Source: Achromobacter sp. Bel
Lineage (GTDB): Bacteria > Pseudomonadota > Gammaproteobacteria > Burkholderiales > Burkholderiaceae_B
Direction: 5' to 3'
Assembly: GCF_012928505.1 (NCBI RefSeq)
Contig: NZ_JABBJN010000030.1
Span: 18,198 to 82,197 of the forward strand
DNA: 64,000 bases
In this document: positions 53,974-62,395 of the stretch, piece by piece
Position numbering within the stretch: position 1 is the stretch's first letter
Layout: each line of letters opens with the position of its first letter
Notes under the pieces: generated by a model
Databases searched by the model: none
What the model was told of the DNA's origin: nothing
What the model saw: only the letters and a program-made list of their open reading frames with translations
Made by a program: the position numbers and the translations under genes

Positions 53974-55389
53974 CTAGCGCGGCTCGGGCTCTGCGATGCT
54001 GACGGGTTCTCCGGCGGCTTCAATCGCTTCACCTGCAGCCAGGCACAGGTCTTCCCGGTAGCGCCCCGCCACGATCTGCACGCCGACCGGGCTCTGCCCC
54101 GCGCTGCTCATGGCGCGCCCCATCGCCACCGACAACGCGGGCAAGCCCATGAACGGCACGCCGATCTGGGTCATCTGCGCCCGCCACACGCGGGCATAAG
54201 CCGCATCGCCCTGCAAGTCGAGCTTGTCCGGAAACGGCAGTTCAGCCGACACCGGCAATAGCAGAATGGGATATTCCGCAAAGAACAATTCCCACAAGCG
54301 CGTAAGCGTCGCGCGACGCGTCAGCACGGCGGAAAAACTGTTCAAGTCAGCCCCCGCGGCCTTATCGCGCTGGCCGCGCAACGCCACCAGCGCCCCCGCG
54401 TCGCCTTCCTTTTGGGCGGCTGCCAGCATGCCGTCATAGCCGTCCGCCATCCACATGCGAATCTGAAGATCAGCGGCCTCTTGCAGCGGCGGAAGCGAAT
54501 CCAGCGTATCCACCGTCCAGCCGGCCTCGGTCAGCCTGCGCGCGGCTTCCTGCAACGCCTTCACGACCGCCGGTTCCGTTTCCATGCCTTCGGGATTCAC
54601 GCACAGCGCCGCGCGGCGCGGCACGTCCGGGCCCACCAACGGCGCGGGCACCCACCAGGGATCTCGCGGATCGGCCGCCGCCAAGGCGGCCAGCCCCAAG
54701 CGCACATCGGCAATCGTGCGCCCCAAAGGCCCCGACACCGCGGTCAATTGCCCGCCGATCGACCGCTCCGGCAAGGCGGCGTTGTAGGCGGCCACGCGGC
54801 CCAGCGACGGGCGCAGCCCGTGCACGCCGCATGCATAGGCAGGATAGCGGATGGACCCGGCGATATCCGTGCCATGCGCCAGATGCCCGATGCCGGCCGC
54901 AACCGCCGACGCGGCGCCGCCCGACGAACCCCCAGGCGTCAGCGCGGCATTTCGGGGGTTGCGCGTCTCCCCATGCACGAGGTTGCTGGTGAACCAGCGC
55001 AACGAAAACGCGGGCGTGTTGGTGCGCCCCAGGATGACGGCGCCGGCCCGCCGCAGGTTGTCCACGACCGGACTATTCACAGCCGCGATCAGGTCTTTCT
55101 GCAGCGTGACGCCATTGGTGGTGGCATAGCCCGCCTGGTCCACATTGACCTTCACCGTGACGGGCACACCGGCCAGGATGCCAGGGTCTTCCCCGCGCGC
55201 CAACGCGGCATCCACCGCGGCCGCTTGCGCCAGCACATCCTCGGGACGGTGGTCGACGACGGCGTTGACCGCAGGATTCGCGGTATTCAGCCGGCCCAGC
55301 GCGCTATGTGCCGCCTCCACGGCGGACACGTCGCGATTGCGAATACGGGTGGCAAGTTCAACTGCGGACAAACGCCAGATTTCGGACAC
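53974..55389 (-). CDS. Amidase signature family protein
   Basis: A 471-residue serine amidase with the Ser-cisSer-Lys triad: Lys80 in GVPVTVKVNVD, the Ser pair 155-156 in TPGGSSGGAAS and nucleophile Ser179 in GTDIAGSIRYPA. The end (AGQSPVGVQIVAGRYREDLCL) is also typical. Hydrolyses an amide such as an aryl- or acylamide; GatA is unlikely because gatB/gatC are absent. GTG start at 55389 with AGGAGT upstream. Convergent with the GNAT gene, one base apart. Confidence 0.92.
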   Translation of the reverse strand: MSEIWRLSAVELATRIRNRDVSAVEAAHSALGRLNTANPAVNAVVDHRPEDVLAQAAAVDAALARGEDPGILAGVPVTVKVNVDQAGYATTNGVTLQKDLIAAVNSPVVDNLRRAGAVILGRTNTPAFSLRWFTSNLVHGETRNPRNAALTPGGSSGGAASAVAAGIGHLAHGTDIAGSIRYPAYACGVHGLRPSLGRVAAYNAALPERSIGGQLTAVSGPLGRTIADVRLGLAALAAADPRDPWWVPAPLVGPDVPRRAALCVNPEGMETEPAVVKALQEAARRLTEAGWTVDTLDSLPPLQEAADLQIRMWMADGYDGMLAAAQKEGDAGALVALRGQRDKAAGADLNSFSAVLTRRATLTRLWELFFAEYPILLLPVSAELPFPDKLDLQGDAAYARVWRAQMTQIGVPFMGLPALSVAMGRAMSSAGQSPVGVQIVAGRYREDLCLAAGEAIEAAGEPVSIAEPEPR

Positions 55390-55490
55390 GCGTGACTCCT
55401 GAGAGATGGGCTTTGGTACCAACCTTAGCGCCTGCCGCGCCCGCCCACAAGCCACGGCTTACCGCAATGCTCCGCCCGCATGTTCTGCCG

Positions 55491-56360
55491 CTACCCTTCC
55501 GTTTCGAAGACCTCCACGATCGCATCCGCCACCGCACGCACACGGGCCGTGCGGTTCAGGTCGCCGTGCATCACCAGCCACAAGTCGTAGGGTTCGCTGC
55601 GGGTAGGCCAGATACGGACCAGGTCCGGATAGTCCGCGACCATATGCGTCGGCACCTCGCCGATCCCCAAGCCGGCCGCGACGGCTTCGATGATCATCAT
55701 CCCGGAGTTCAGTTCGATCGCCACATGGCCGTTGCCCGTGGGTTCACCGCAGAAGGTGTCCGACCAGCCCGGCAGCACCGACTGCTGATAGGTCACCAGC
55801 GCATGGCCGGCGAATGCCGTGCCCGGCCGCGGTTCGCCATGCCGGGCCAGATAACTGCGCGATGCGTACAGCCCCACCTCCTTGCGCGCCAGGTGGCGCT
55901 GGATCAGATCCGGGTTGTCGGGCTTGACGTTGCGGATCGCCAGGTCCGCCTCGCGCCGCGTCAGATTGCTGAGCTGGATCGACGCCGACAGCAGCACCCG
56001 GATGTCCGGATGCTGGGCATGCACCCGGCGGACCGCCTCCATGATGAAGTAGCTTGCCACCGTCTCCGAAGCGGCCACCCGCACCACACCGGACAAGCGG
56101 TGGTCCAGGCCCTGCATCTGCCGCTGCAACTGGTCGGCCGCCTGTTCCATACGCTCGGCGGCGGCAAACGCCAGCTCGCCCGCCGCAGTAGGCACATAAC
56201 CGCCAGGCGTGCGCAGGAACAGCCGCGCGTCCAGCGACGATTCCAACGCCGCCAGCCGCCTGCCCGCGGTCGCCTGATCGATCTGCAGCAATGCCGCCGC
56301 GCCCCGTAACGTGCCTATCCGATAGATGGCCAGGAAAATCCTGGCGTTGTCCCAATCCAT
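55491..56360 (-). CDS. LysR family transcriptional regulator
   Basis: 289 residues. N-terminal HTH: MDWDNARIFLAIYRIGTLRGAA, then IDQATAGRRLAALESSLDARLF. The recognition helix has QATAGRR rather than the usual QPAVSRQ, a feature of one LysR subgroup. The effector domain follows (LSGVVRVAASETVASYF). ATG 56360 with AAAGGGG upstream. Divergent from the DHA2 exporter, which it probably controls. Confidence 0.92.
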   Translation of the reverse strand: MDWDNARIFLAIYRIGTLRGAAALLQIDQATAGRRLAALESSLDARLFLRTPGGYVPTAAGELAFAAAERMEQAADQLQRQMQGLDHRLSGVVRVAASETVASYFIMEAVRRVHAQHPDIRVLLSASIQLSNLTRREADLAIRNVKPDNPDLIQRHLARKEVGLYASRSYLARHGEPRPGTAFAGHALVTYQQSVLPGWSDTFCGEPTGNGHVAIELNSGMMIIEAVAAGLGIGEVPTHMVADYPDLVRIWPTRSEPYDLWLVMHGDLNRTARVRAVADAIVEVFETEG

Positions 56361-56393
56361 GGCGCCCCTTTCAACCGCGTCACACGGGTTTAT

Positions 56394-56445
56394 TTGATGC
56401 ATTTTTGCATGATCATAAAGCAGTTATACGGCTTTTTTGCATCAA
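56394..56445. promoter_or_regulatory. Candidate LysR operator before the DHA2 exporter
   Basis: TTGATGCA (56394-56401) and TGCATCAA (56438-56445) form a perfect inverted repeat 36 bp apart. A third copy of the arm, TGCATGATCA, begins at 56406, giving ATGCA-TTTT-TGCAT in between. AT-rich in a GC-rich context, between divergent genes. Confidence 0.5.
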
Positions 56446-56496
56446 CAAAACCTCCTAAGCTTCACCCCTCGAAATGCCGCAATACCCATCGCCATC

Positions 56497-57909
56497 ATGA
56501 CTACCGCCTGCCCCCAAGCCCCCGTCCCCGCCCCCGTTCCCGCTGCTGTCGACGCCAAGCCCGCCATCGGCTGGCTGCCGCTCGTCACCCTGGCCATCGG
56601 CTTCGTCATGGCCATGCTGGACGTCACTGTGGTCAATGTGGCGCTGCCCAGCATCGCGCTGCAATTCACCGTCCCGCTTACCGACCTGGTCTGGATCGTG
56701 GACGGCTACACGCTCACCTTTGCCGCGTTGCTGCTGGTGGCCGGGGCCCTGGCCGACCGCTATGGCGCCAAGACGATCTACCTTGCCGGCCTGGGCGTGT
56801 TCACGCTGGCGTCGCTGCTTTGCGGCCTGGCGCCGGACGCCAGCTCGCTGATCGCCGCGCGCATGCTGCAAGGCGTGGGCGCCGCCCTGTTCATGCCCAG
56901 TTCCCTGAGCCTGCTGACGCACGCCTATGACGACGAGCACGTCCGCAACCGCATGCTGGCCGCATGGTCGGCCATCGTGGCGGTGGCGGGCGCATCGGGC
57001 CCATTGCTGGGGGGTGTGCTGATCCACCAATTCGGCTGGCGCGGCATCTTCCTGATCAATCTGCCGCTGGGCGTGGCCGGACTGTGGCTGGCCCGCCGCC
57101 GCATCCTGGCGGCGCCGCGCCGTCCGCGCGCGCTCAATCCCCTGAGCCATCTGCTGGGCGTAATCGCGTTGTCGTCTTTGTGCTTCGTGCTGATCCAGGG
57201 CAACGCCTACGGCTGGACATCCAGCCGGATCGCAGGCGTCGCCGCCCTATGCGCCGTGGCCGTCGTGCTGCTGGTGCGCCGCGAACGCCGCCACGCCGAC
57301 CCGATCCTGCCTCGCGCCCTGTTCAAGACGACGCAGTTCGCCGCGGCCAACGGCGTGGGGTTCCTGATCAACCTGGCCTCCTACGGCCAACTGTTCCTGC
57401 TCAGCCTGTTCCTGCAGCATGCGCGCGGCGCGGACGCCCTCCAGACCGGCATCCAGCTGGTGCCCATGCTGGCCGTATTCTCGATCGGCAACATGATTTC
57501 GGGACGCGTGTCGGCGCGCTGGAACGTTTCGGCGGCGTTGCTGGGCGGCGTGTCGCTTGCCGCCATCATGAGCGCGGCCGGCATCTACGCGTTCTCGCCG
57601 GACATCGCCTACTGGCCGTTCGCCGGCATGGTCGCGCTTGGCAACCTGGGCGTGGGCATCGCCGTGCCCGCAATGACCAGTGTCGTCATGCAGGTGTCCG
57701 GCAAGCAGCACGCCAATAGCGCGGCCGCCGCGCTGAACGCCAACCGTCAATCCGGCGCGCTGGTGGGCGTCGCGCTGATGGGCACGATCCTGCATCTGTT
57801 GCCCGACTGGCACGCCAGCCTGCCCACGGCCTACGTCGTCATCGCGGCGGGTTACGCGACAGCGGTCGTGCTGGTCTGGCGGCATCTGCGGCACGGCCAC
57901 AATGCCTGA
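56497..57909 (+). CDS. DHA2 family MFS transporter (EmrB/QacA type)
   Basis: 470 residues with about 14 helices. Helix 1 has FVMAMLDVTVVNVALPSIA, the DHA2 motif; GALADRYGAKTIYLAGLG is the loop 2-3 motif; AVAGASGPLLGGVLIHQFGWRGIFLINLPLG is motif C of exporters. A drug:H+ antiporter of the inner membrane. No EmrA-like adaptor gene is next to it. Start at 56497 chosen because an earlier ATG (56437) would add a non-family leader overlapping the putative operator. Confidence 0.93.
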   Translation: MTTACPQAPVPAPVPAAVDAKPAIGWLPLVTLAIGFVMAMLDVTVVNVALPSIALQFTVPLTDLVWIVDGYTLTFAALLLVAGALADRYGAKTIYLAGLGVFTLASLLCGLAPDASSLIAARMLQGVGAALFMPSSLSLLTHAYDDEHVRNRMLAAWSAIVAVAGASGPLLGGVLIHQFGWRGIFLINLPLGVAGLWLARRRILAAPRRPRALNPLSHLLGVIALSSLCFVLIQGNAYGWTSSRIAGVAALCAVAVVLLVRRERRHADPILPRALFKTTQFAAANGVGFLINLASYGQLFLLSLFLQHARGADALQTGIQLVPMLAVFSIGNMISGRVSARWNVSAALLGGVSLAAIMSAAGIYAFSPDIAYWPFAGMVALGNLGVGIAVPAMTSVVMQVSGKQHANSAAAALNANRQSGALVGVALMGTILHLLPDWHASLPTAYVVIAAGYATAVVLVWRHLRHGHNA

Positions 57910-57913
57910 CGCC

Positions 57914-58546
57914 TCAGGCCTTACGGCCCGGCAGGATGGCGATGCCGCGGCCAGCAAAGAACGCATCGAATACGGCAAGCGGCAATTCGACATCCGCTTG
58001 TCTGCCCACTTCGCCTGACGGATTGTGAAAGGTCACCGACGTGTCGGTCGCCCGCGTCACCAGCACCAGATGGCCCCCTTTGGTCGCCGGGAGCTGATCG
58101 GTCTGGCGGATATCCGGGTGCACTGACGCCATGAAGTAATCAGCGCGCTCCAGCACCGCCGGTAGTTCGCGAGTGTCCAGCCCAACATGCACCTGGGCAT
58201 CCAGGCCGAATTCCTCGGCGACAAAGTGCACGAACGGCGCATAGATCAGCCCTTTGATCTCGCCGTCGCGGTCCGTATAGGCGCCGAACGGCACGCAGCG
58301 CCGAGCGAGTTCCAGCGTCGGATGGATCTGGCCGCTACGCGCCGCCAACACCATTTTCAGGCAGGCCATGCCACAGACATGATTCGCCCAGCGGGCGTAT
58401 TCCTCGACGTCCCGGGCCCCGGAAGCTCGCCACGCCGGATCGTCAGCCAGGTCCCGTTCTTTCCGGATGAACGCTCCCGCCAGGTGAGCCGATTCCCATT
58501 GGCAAAAATACGGTACGGCCGATTGGCCGGAAGACAAGGCATCCAC
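57914..58546 (-). CDS. C39-like cysteine peptidase family protein
   Basis: 210 residues. NHVCGMACLKMVL supplies the putative nucleophile Cys58 at the start of the central helix, KGGHLVLVT the His159 and FHNPSG the third polar residue, the layout of peptidase C39-like papain-fold proteins. No signal peptide, transmembrane helix or ABC domain, so it is not a bacteriocin exporter. It could process a peptide or bind one. GTG start with GGAG eight bases upstream. Convergent with the DHA2 exporter and divergent from the dehydrogenase gene. Confidence 0.7.
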   Translation of the reverse strand: MDALSSGQSAVPYFCQWESAHLAGAFIRKERDLADDPAWRASGARDVEEYARWANHVCGMACLKMVLAARSGQIHPTLELARRCVPFGAYTDRDGEIKGLIYAPFVHFVAEEFGLDAQVHVGLDTRELPAVLERADYFMASVHPDIRQTDQLPATKGGHLVLVTRATDTSVTFHNPSGEVGRQADVELPLAVFDAFFAGRGIAILPGRKA

Positions 58547-58658
58547 GTCGCGCGCTCCGCGTGTTCATCAACGTTTGCCATGTTGCCGGCAGATTCGTCC
58601 ATTGGCAACGATCCGGCGTTTGCTTCACAATGCGGTGATCCCCCAACCGGAGAGCCGC

Positions 58659-59606
58659 ATGCCCAGCACTGCCACGTCCAGCCTGTCCATTCGCAGCGTC
58701 GCCATCGTCGGCGCCGGTACTATCGGCGCCAGTTGGGCTGCCCTGTTTCTGGCACACGGACTGGACGTCGTCGTCAGCGATCCGGCCCCCGATGCCGAAC
58801 CCCAGACCCGGGCGCGCGTGCAAGCGGCGTGGCCGGTGCTGACGGAACTGGGCCGCGTCGTTGACGGCGCGTCGGCTGATTCGTTGCGCTTCGAACCCGA
58901 CCTCGCCACCGCCTTGGCCGGCGTGGACTTCGTTCAAGAAAACGCACCCGAACGCGAAGATTTCAAGATCGATCTCTTCGCGCGCATGGACGCGATCCTG
59001 CCGCCGCACGTGATCGTGGCGTCCAGTTCCTCGGGCCTGATCATGAGTCGGCTGCAGTCGCGCTGCCGCCATGCCGGACGTTTCGTCATCGGCCATCCGT
59101 TCAACCCGCCGCACTTGATCCCCTTGGTTGAAGTCGTGGGCGGAGAGCAGACGTCGGCCGACACCATTGACCGCAGCATCGCCTTCTACCAGGCGATGCA
59201 CAAGTTTCCCATCCGCCTGAACAAGGAAGTGCCCGGCCACATCGCCAACCGCCTGCAAGCCGCCTTGTGGCGCGAAGCCATCCACCTGGCTGCCGAGAAC
59301 GTCGCCAGCGTGGCCGACATCGATGCCGCCGTATCCCAAGGCCCGGGCCTGCGCTGGGCGCTGTTCGGCCCCCACATGACCTTCAACCTGGGCGGAGGGG
59401 CCGGCGGCCTGGCCAACTTCATGGACCATCTGCTGGGACCCGTGCAGACCTGGTGGGACGACCTTGGCGCGCCGCAAGTCACCCCTGAACTGCAACGGCG
59501 CCTGATTGAAGGCGTCAACGCCGAAGCCGGCCAACGCAGCATTGCGGACCTCGTGGAAAAACGCGACGCGCAGCTCACGGCGCTGCTGAAGACCTTGGGT
59601 ACGTAG
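58659..59606 (+). CDS. 3-hydroxyacyl-CoA dehydrogenase family protein
   Basis: 315 residues. The Rossmann region VAIVGAGTIGASWAALFLAHG is followed by VSDPAP; FVQENAPEREDFK and SSSSGLIMS are typical, and IGHPFNPPHLIPLVEVVGG contains the catalytic His. The C-terminal helical domain has EVPGHIANRLQAALWREAIHL. Length and motifs match the single-domain group with L-carnitine 3-dehydrogenase and L-gulonate 3-dehydrogenase rather than fatty-acid FadB. ATG 58659 with GGAGAG upstream. Substrate undetermined. Confidence 0.88.
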   Translation: MPSTATSSLSIRSVAIVGAGTIGASWAALFLAHGLDVVVSDPAPDAEPQTRARVQAAWPVLTELGRVVDGASADSLRFEPDLATALAGVDFVQENAPEREDFKIDLFARMDAILPPHVIVASSSSGLIMSRLQSRCRHAGRFVIGHPFNPPHLIPLVEVVGGEQTSADTIDRSIAFYQAMHKFPIRLNKEVPGHIANRLQAALWREAIHLAAENVASVADIDAAVSQGPGLRWALFGPHMTFNLGGGAGGLANFMDHLLGPVQTWWDDLGAPQVTPELQRRLIEGVNAEAGQRSIADLVEKRDAQLTALLKTLGT

Positions 59607-59614
59607 GCCCCGCG

Positions 59615-60394
59615 ATGCCTTTCATGACATCGATGCACCGGCGGCCCTTGACGCGGGCGCGCCGCGGTTGGCAAGCCGCTCGGCGTGGCCTGGCCGCTCT
59701 GGTCTTATGCGCCGTCCAGCCGGCGGGCGCCACGCAGGCGGGCGACACAGATGCCGCCCAGCCGCCCGCCCTCGTATGGGGCGCAGTGCCCAACGGGGAT
59801 CTCTATCTGCTCGTCGCCAGCCCGCGGCTGAGCAAACCCGAACTGCAACAACTCGCCGCGAAAACAATCGGGCGAAACATCGGCGACGACCACTACATCA
59901 CCCAGGTCTGGAGCAACCGGCCGGAACCTCTCCAACTTTGGTTCTCGATCGATCCCGCGCGGCTTCGCGAAGCCGGCCTATCCAGAGAGCAGGCATTACA
60001 GGCGCTGGGTTCGACACTCGGCGTTTCCGCCCTGCCGAACTCGGGAATCGGCGCCCCGTCCTCGTGGCGCTATCCGGGCGCGACGCTCGAAAAATTCCAG
60101 GCCAGGACAGATGCGCTTACCCGTCTGGCGGACGGCCGCATCGTCACGCCCGCGGCGTGGACCACGTTCACGTATCAGCAGGCGCCGGAATCCTGGGAAG
60201 CGTGGAACAAGGTCACGCTCAGCCTGTCGATCGCCGAAGGAACGAGCCGCGACTCCCTGCAAGGCGTCGTCAGCGGGCGATTGACAGCACTTGCCTCCCA
60301 GTTGCCCGAAGACGTCTCGGTCCTGATCCTGCCGGCCGGGCCCCGGTTGAGCGAAGCCGACGGCATCTTCGTCACTTTCGGGCCGGACGAATAG
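59615..60394 (+). CDS. Exported protein resembling an RND-pump porter segment
   Basis: 259 residues, no named family recognised with certainty. A basic N-terminus and hydrophobic stretch (about 25-40, GLAALVLCAVQPAGATQA) look like a signal peptide. The mature part follows the order of the RND porter/docking region: VWSNRPEPLQLWFSIDPARL then REAGLSREQALQALGSTLG (compare the 'vDp..L...gls..dv...l' segment of CusA/AcrB), then LADGRIVTPAAWTTF, a run like 'r..dG..v.l...a', and LSLSIAEGT with LASQLPEDVSVLILP at the end. There are no transmembrane helices. If real, a soluble periplasmic relative of half a porter domain. Starts nine bases after the dehydrogenase stop. Confidence 0.6.
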   Translation: MPFMTSMHRRPLTRARRGWQAARRGLAALVLCAVQPAGATQAGDTDAAQPPALVWGAVPNGDLYLLVASPRLSKPELQQLAAKTIGRNIGDDHYITQVWSNRPEPLQLWFSIDPARLREAGLSREQALQALGSTLGVSALPNSGIGAPSSWRYPGATLEKFQARTDALTRLADGRIVTPAAWTTFTYQQAPESWEAWNKVTLSLSIAEGTSRDSLQGVVSGRLTALASQLPEDVSVLILPAGPRLSEADGIFVTFGPDE

Positions 60395-60484
60395 GCCATC
60401 GTCCCGCTACGCCTGCGTCGGCACCGTGGTGCTGGTAATCTGAGCGCTTGGCTTTGCATCCCGACCCGATCAAGGAAAATCCGA

Positions 60485-60757
60485 ATGACCGTTGTCACCC
60501 AAGACCCCGGGCAGTCCCGCTTCACCGCCACCGTCGACGGCGTCCTTTGCGTGCTGGACTATCAGCTGCAAGGCGATGTCATGGCCATCGTGCATACCGG
60601 CGTGCCCAGCCAGGTGGGCGGCCGCGGCATCGCGGCCGAACTCACCAGATACGCGCTGGAAACCGCGCGCGTCAACGGCTGGAAGGTCCGCCCCTTGTGC
60701 TCCTATGCCGAGGTCTACATGCGCCGCCACCCTGAATACAACGACTTGCGCGACTAA
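60485..60757 (+). CDS. Small GNAT-like N-acetyltransferase (YjdJ type)
   Basis: 90 residues. VPSQVGGRGIAAELTRYALETARVNG is the acetyl-CoA loop and following helix of the short GNAT proteins, and VRPLCSYAEVYMRRHPEYNDL the conserved ending with a Cys and Tyr. Too short for a full GNAT; members have one compact domain of unknown substrate. AAGGA upstream of the ATG. It is followed 17 bp later by the YchJ gene. Confidence 0.85.
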   Translation: MTVVTQDPGQSRFTATVDGVLCVLDYQLQGDVMAIVHTGVPSQVGGRGIAAELTRYALETARVNGWKVRPLCSYAEVYMRRHPEYNDLRD

Positions 60758-60774
60758 GCGCCCCACTGCGAATC

Positions 60775-61176
60775 GTGACGAAGAAATCCCCGTCCCCGGC
60801 CGCAGCCTGCCCTTGTGGCGGCACGGCCTATTCAAGCTGCTGCGGACGCTGGCATGAAGGCCCCTTGGCCATGCAGGCCCCCACCGCCGAAGCGCTGATG
60901 CGTTCGCGCTACAGCGCTTTCGTGCTGGACAAGCTGCCCTACCTGCTTGCCAGTTGGCATTCCAGCACCCGCCCCGCATCCCTGGAACCCAATCCACCCG
61001 ACCTCAAGTGGCTTGGGCTGACCATCAAGCAAGCCCGCGATCAAGACGCCCACCACGCCACCGTGGAATTCGTCGCTCGCAGCCGCCAAGCCGGCCGCGC
61101 GCACCGTCTGCACGAAATCAGCCGCTTCGTCAGAGAAAACGGCTGCTGGTACTACGTGGACGGCGACCTGAATTGA
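60775..61176 (+). CDS. YchJ family protein with SEC-C motif
   Basis: 133 residues. CPCGGTAYSSCCGRWHEG near the N-terminus is the Cys-rich SEC-C-like zinc motif; TAEALMRSRYSAFVLDKLPYLLASW and WLGLTIKQARDQDAHHATVEFVAR are the UPF0225/YchJ core (NTF2-like fold). HEISRFVRENGCWYYVDGD closes it. Function unknown; probably cytosolic zinc-binding. GTG start, the only one before the Cys motif. Confidence 0.9.
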   Translation: MTKKSPSPAAACPCGGTAYSSCCGRWHEGPLAMQAPTAEALMRSRYSAFVLDKLPYLLASWHSSTRPASLEPNPPDLKWLGLTIKQARDQDAHHATVEFVARSRQAGRAHRLHEISRFVRENGCWYYVDGDLN

Positions 61177-61233
61177 CGCCCCGCATCGCAGGAATCCCGT
61201 AACCGCCGTCCCCGAATCGTCTTCCCGTAGTCT

Positions 61234-62106
61234 CTACACGTCGACCGGACGCTGGATGTCCGTCTCGACGGCCTGCTTTAACGCCGCCACCAATTGCTGT
61301 TCCATGCCGCTTGTCGCGCGCGCGTTGCCCACGATCGCCAGCTCGGTCGGCAGCACGGCGGCAAGCCCGTCCCGCGCACCCAGCAGCGCATGCGTCTCCA
61401 GCCTTGCGAACGCGGGCAGCAGGCTCACCCCCAGCCCCGCCGCCACGGCAGCTTGAACCCCCGCCAGGCTGTGGCTGTGATACGCGACATGCCAGGGCCG
61501 CCCCGCGCTTTCCAACGCGTAGATCATGCGCTTGCGATAGATGCAGCCATGGGGAAACAGCACCAGCGGCACAGCAGCTGATCCCGCCAGGTGGCGCTTA
61601 TCGCCCACCCATACCAGCCGCTCGGGCCAGGCCGCAAGGCAGGCCCCATCGCCTGGCTCGCGCTTGATCAGCGCCAGATCCAGATCGCCCGAAGCCAGCC
61701 TGCCCCGCAGATCCGTGCTCATGCCGCTGACAGTCTCCAAACGCGCATCGGGGTGCCGGGCGACAAACCCCGCCAGCAACACCGTCAGCCGCGACACATC
61801 GAAGTCTTCAGGGATACCTAATCGCAATACCCGCGCCGCGCGCGGGGCCGCCACGACATGCTCGGCCTCGTCGGCCATGGCCAGCAAACGGCGCGCGTAG
61901 GCCAGCATCAGTTCGCCGTCTTCCGTCGCCACGACATCGCTGCCGGCACGGTCACGCAGCAAAAGCGTCTTACCCACGGTCTGCTCCAGCTTACGCACCT
62001 GCTGGCTCACCGTGGACTGCGTGCGATGCACCCGATTAGCCGCCCGCGTGAAGCTGCCTTCGTCAACGACGCACACCAGGGTTCTAAGGAGTTCAAGGTC
62101 CAACAT
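61234..62106 (-). CDS. LysR family transcriptional regulator
   Basis: 290 residues. HTH: LDLELLRTLVCVVDEGSFTRAANRVHRTQSTVSQQVRKLEQ, a standard LysR domain; effector domain from about 90 (VLRLGIPEDFDVSRL). Divergent from the HAD gene across an intergenic region with six degenerate repeats carrying LysR boxes, so it very likely controls the HAD/aldolase pair and itself. ATG 62106 is the conserved start. Confidence 0.92.
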   Translation of the reverse strand: MLDLELLRTLVCVVDEGSFTRAANRVHRTQSTVSQQVRKLEQTVGKTLLLRDRAGSDVVATEDGELMLAYARRLLAMADEAEHVVAAPRAARVLRLGIPEDFDVSRLTVLLAGFVARHPDARLETVSGMSTDLRGRLASGDLDLALIKREPGDGACLAAWPERLVWVGDKRHLAGSAAVPLVLFPHGCIYRKRMIYALESAGRPWHVAYHSHSLAGVQAAVAAGLGVSLLPAFARLETHALLGARDGLAAVLPTELAIVGNARATSGMEQQLVAALKQAVETDIQRPVDV

Positions 62107-62110
62107 AATC

Positions 62111-62319
62111 GGTTTGATATCCGTCTATCGGCTGAGGGAGCGGGACTTAATGCGGTCTAACGGCTGCGCAGAGGCAAGGGCTTTAAGGGCGATCTATGGA
62201 TTGGGCAGAGACGAGGGCTTTGAGGGCGCCCTATCGGCTGAGCAGGGAAACGGGCTTCAAGGCGACCTAACGGCTGATCACAGACTAGGGTTCCGATATC
62301 GACTTATCAACTAAGTTGA
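62111..62319. repeat. Array of six degenerate ~37-bp repeats with LysR boxes
   Basis: Units: 62111-62141 (partial), 62142-62177, 62178-62214, 62215-62251, 62252-62287 and a diverged 62288-62319. Each starts GGG(C/A/T)TT and has a core like CTATCGGCTGAGCAG. Units 2 to 5 contain T-N11-A (for example TATCGGCTGAGCA, TAACGGCTGCGCA). The last holds the perfect palindrome TCAACTAAGTTGA at 62307-62319. The array lies between lysR and the HAD gene; TTGATT at 62322 with TATCAG at 62344 could be the HAD promoter. No coding content seen. Confidence 0.75.
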
Positions 62320-62395
62320 GTTTGATTATTAATTTTACGACTTTATCAGACGGGCTTAAGCTGGTGTCGACCATTCGCTTTGTGAGGAAACCGAC

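Noticed and set aside
53974..55389. GatA subunit of glutamyl-tRNA amidotransferase
   Set aside because: No gatB or gatC nearby and the protein lacks the GatA-specific context; a general amidase is the safer call.
62111..62319. CRISPR array
   Set aside because: Units are contiguous and degenerate with no unique spacers, repeats are not identical, and no cas genes are nearby.
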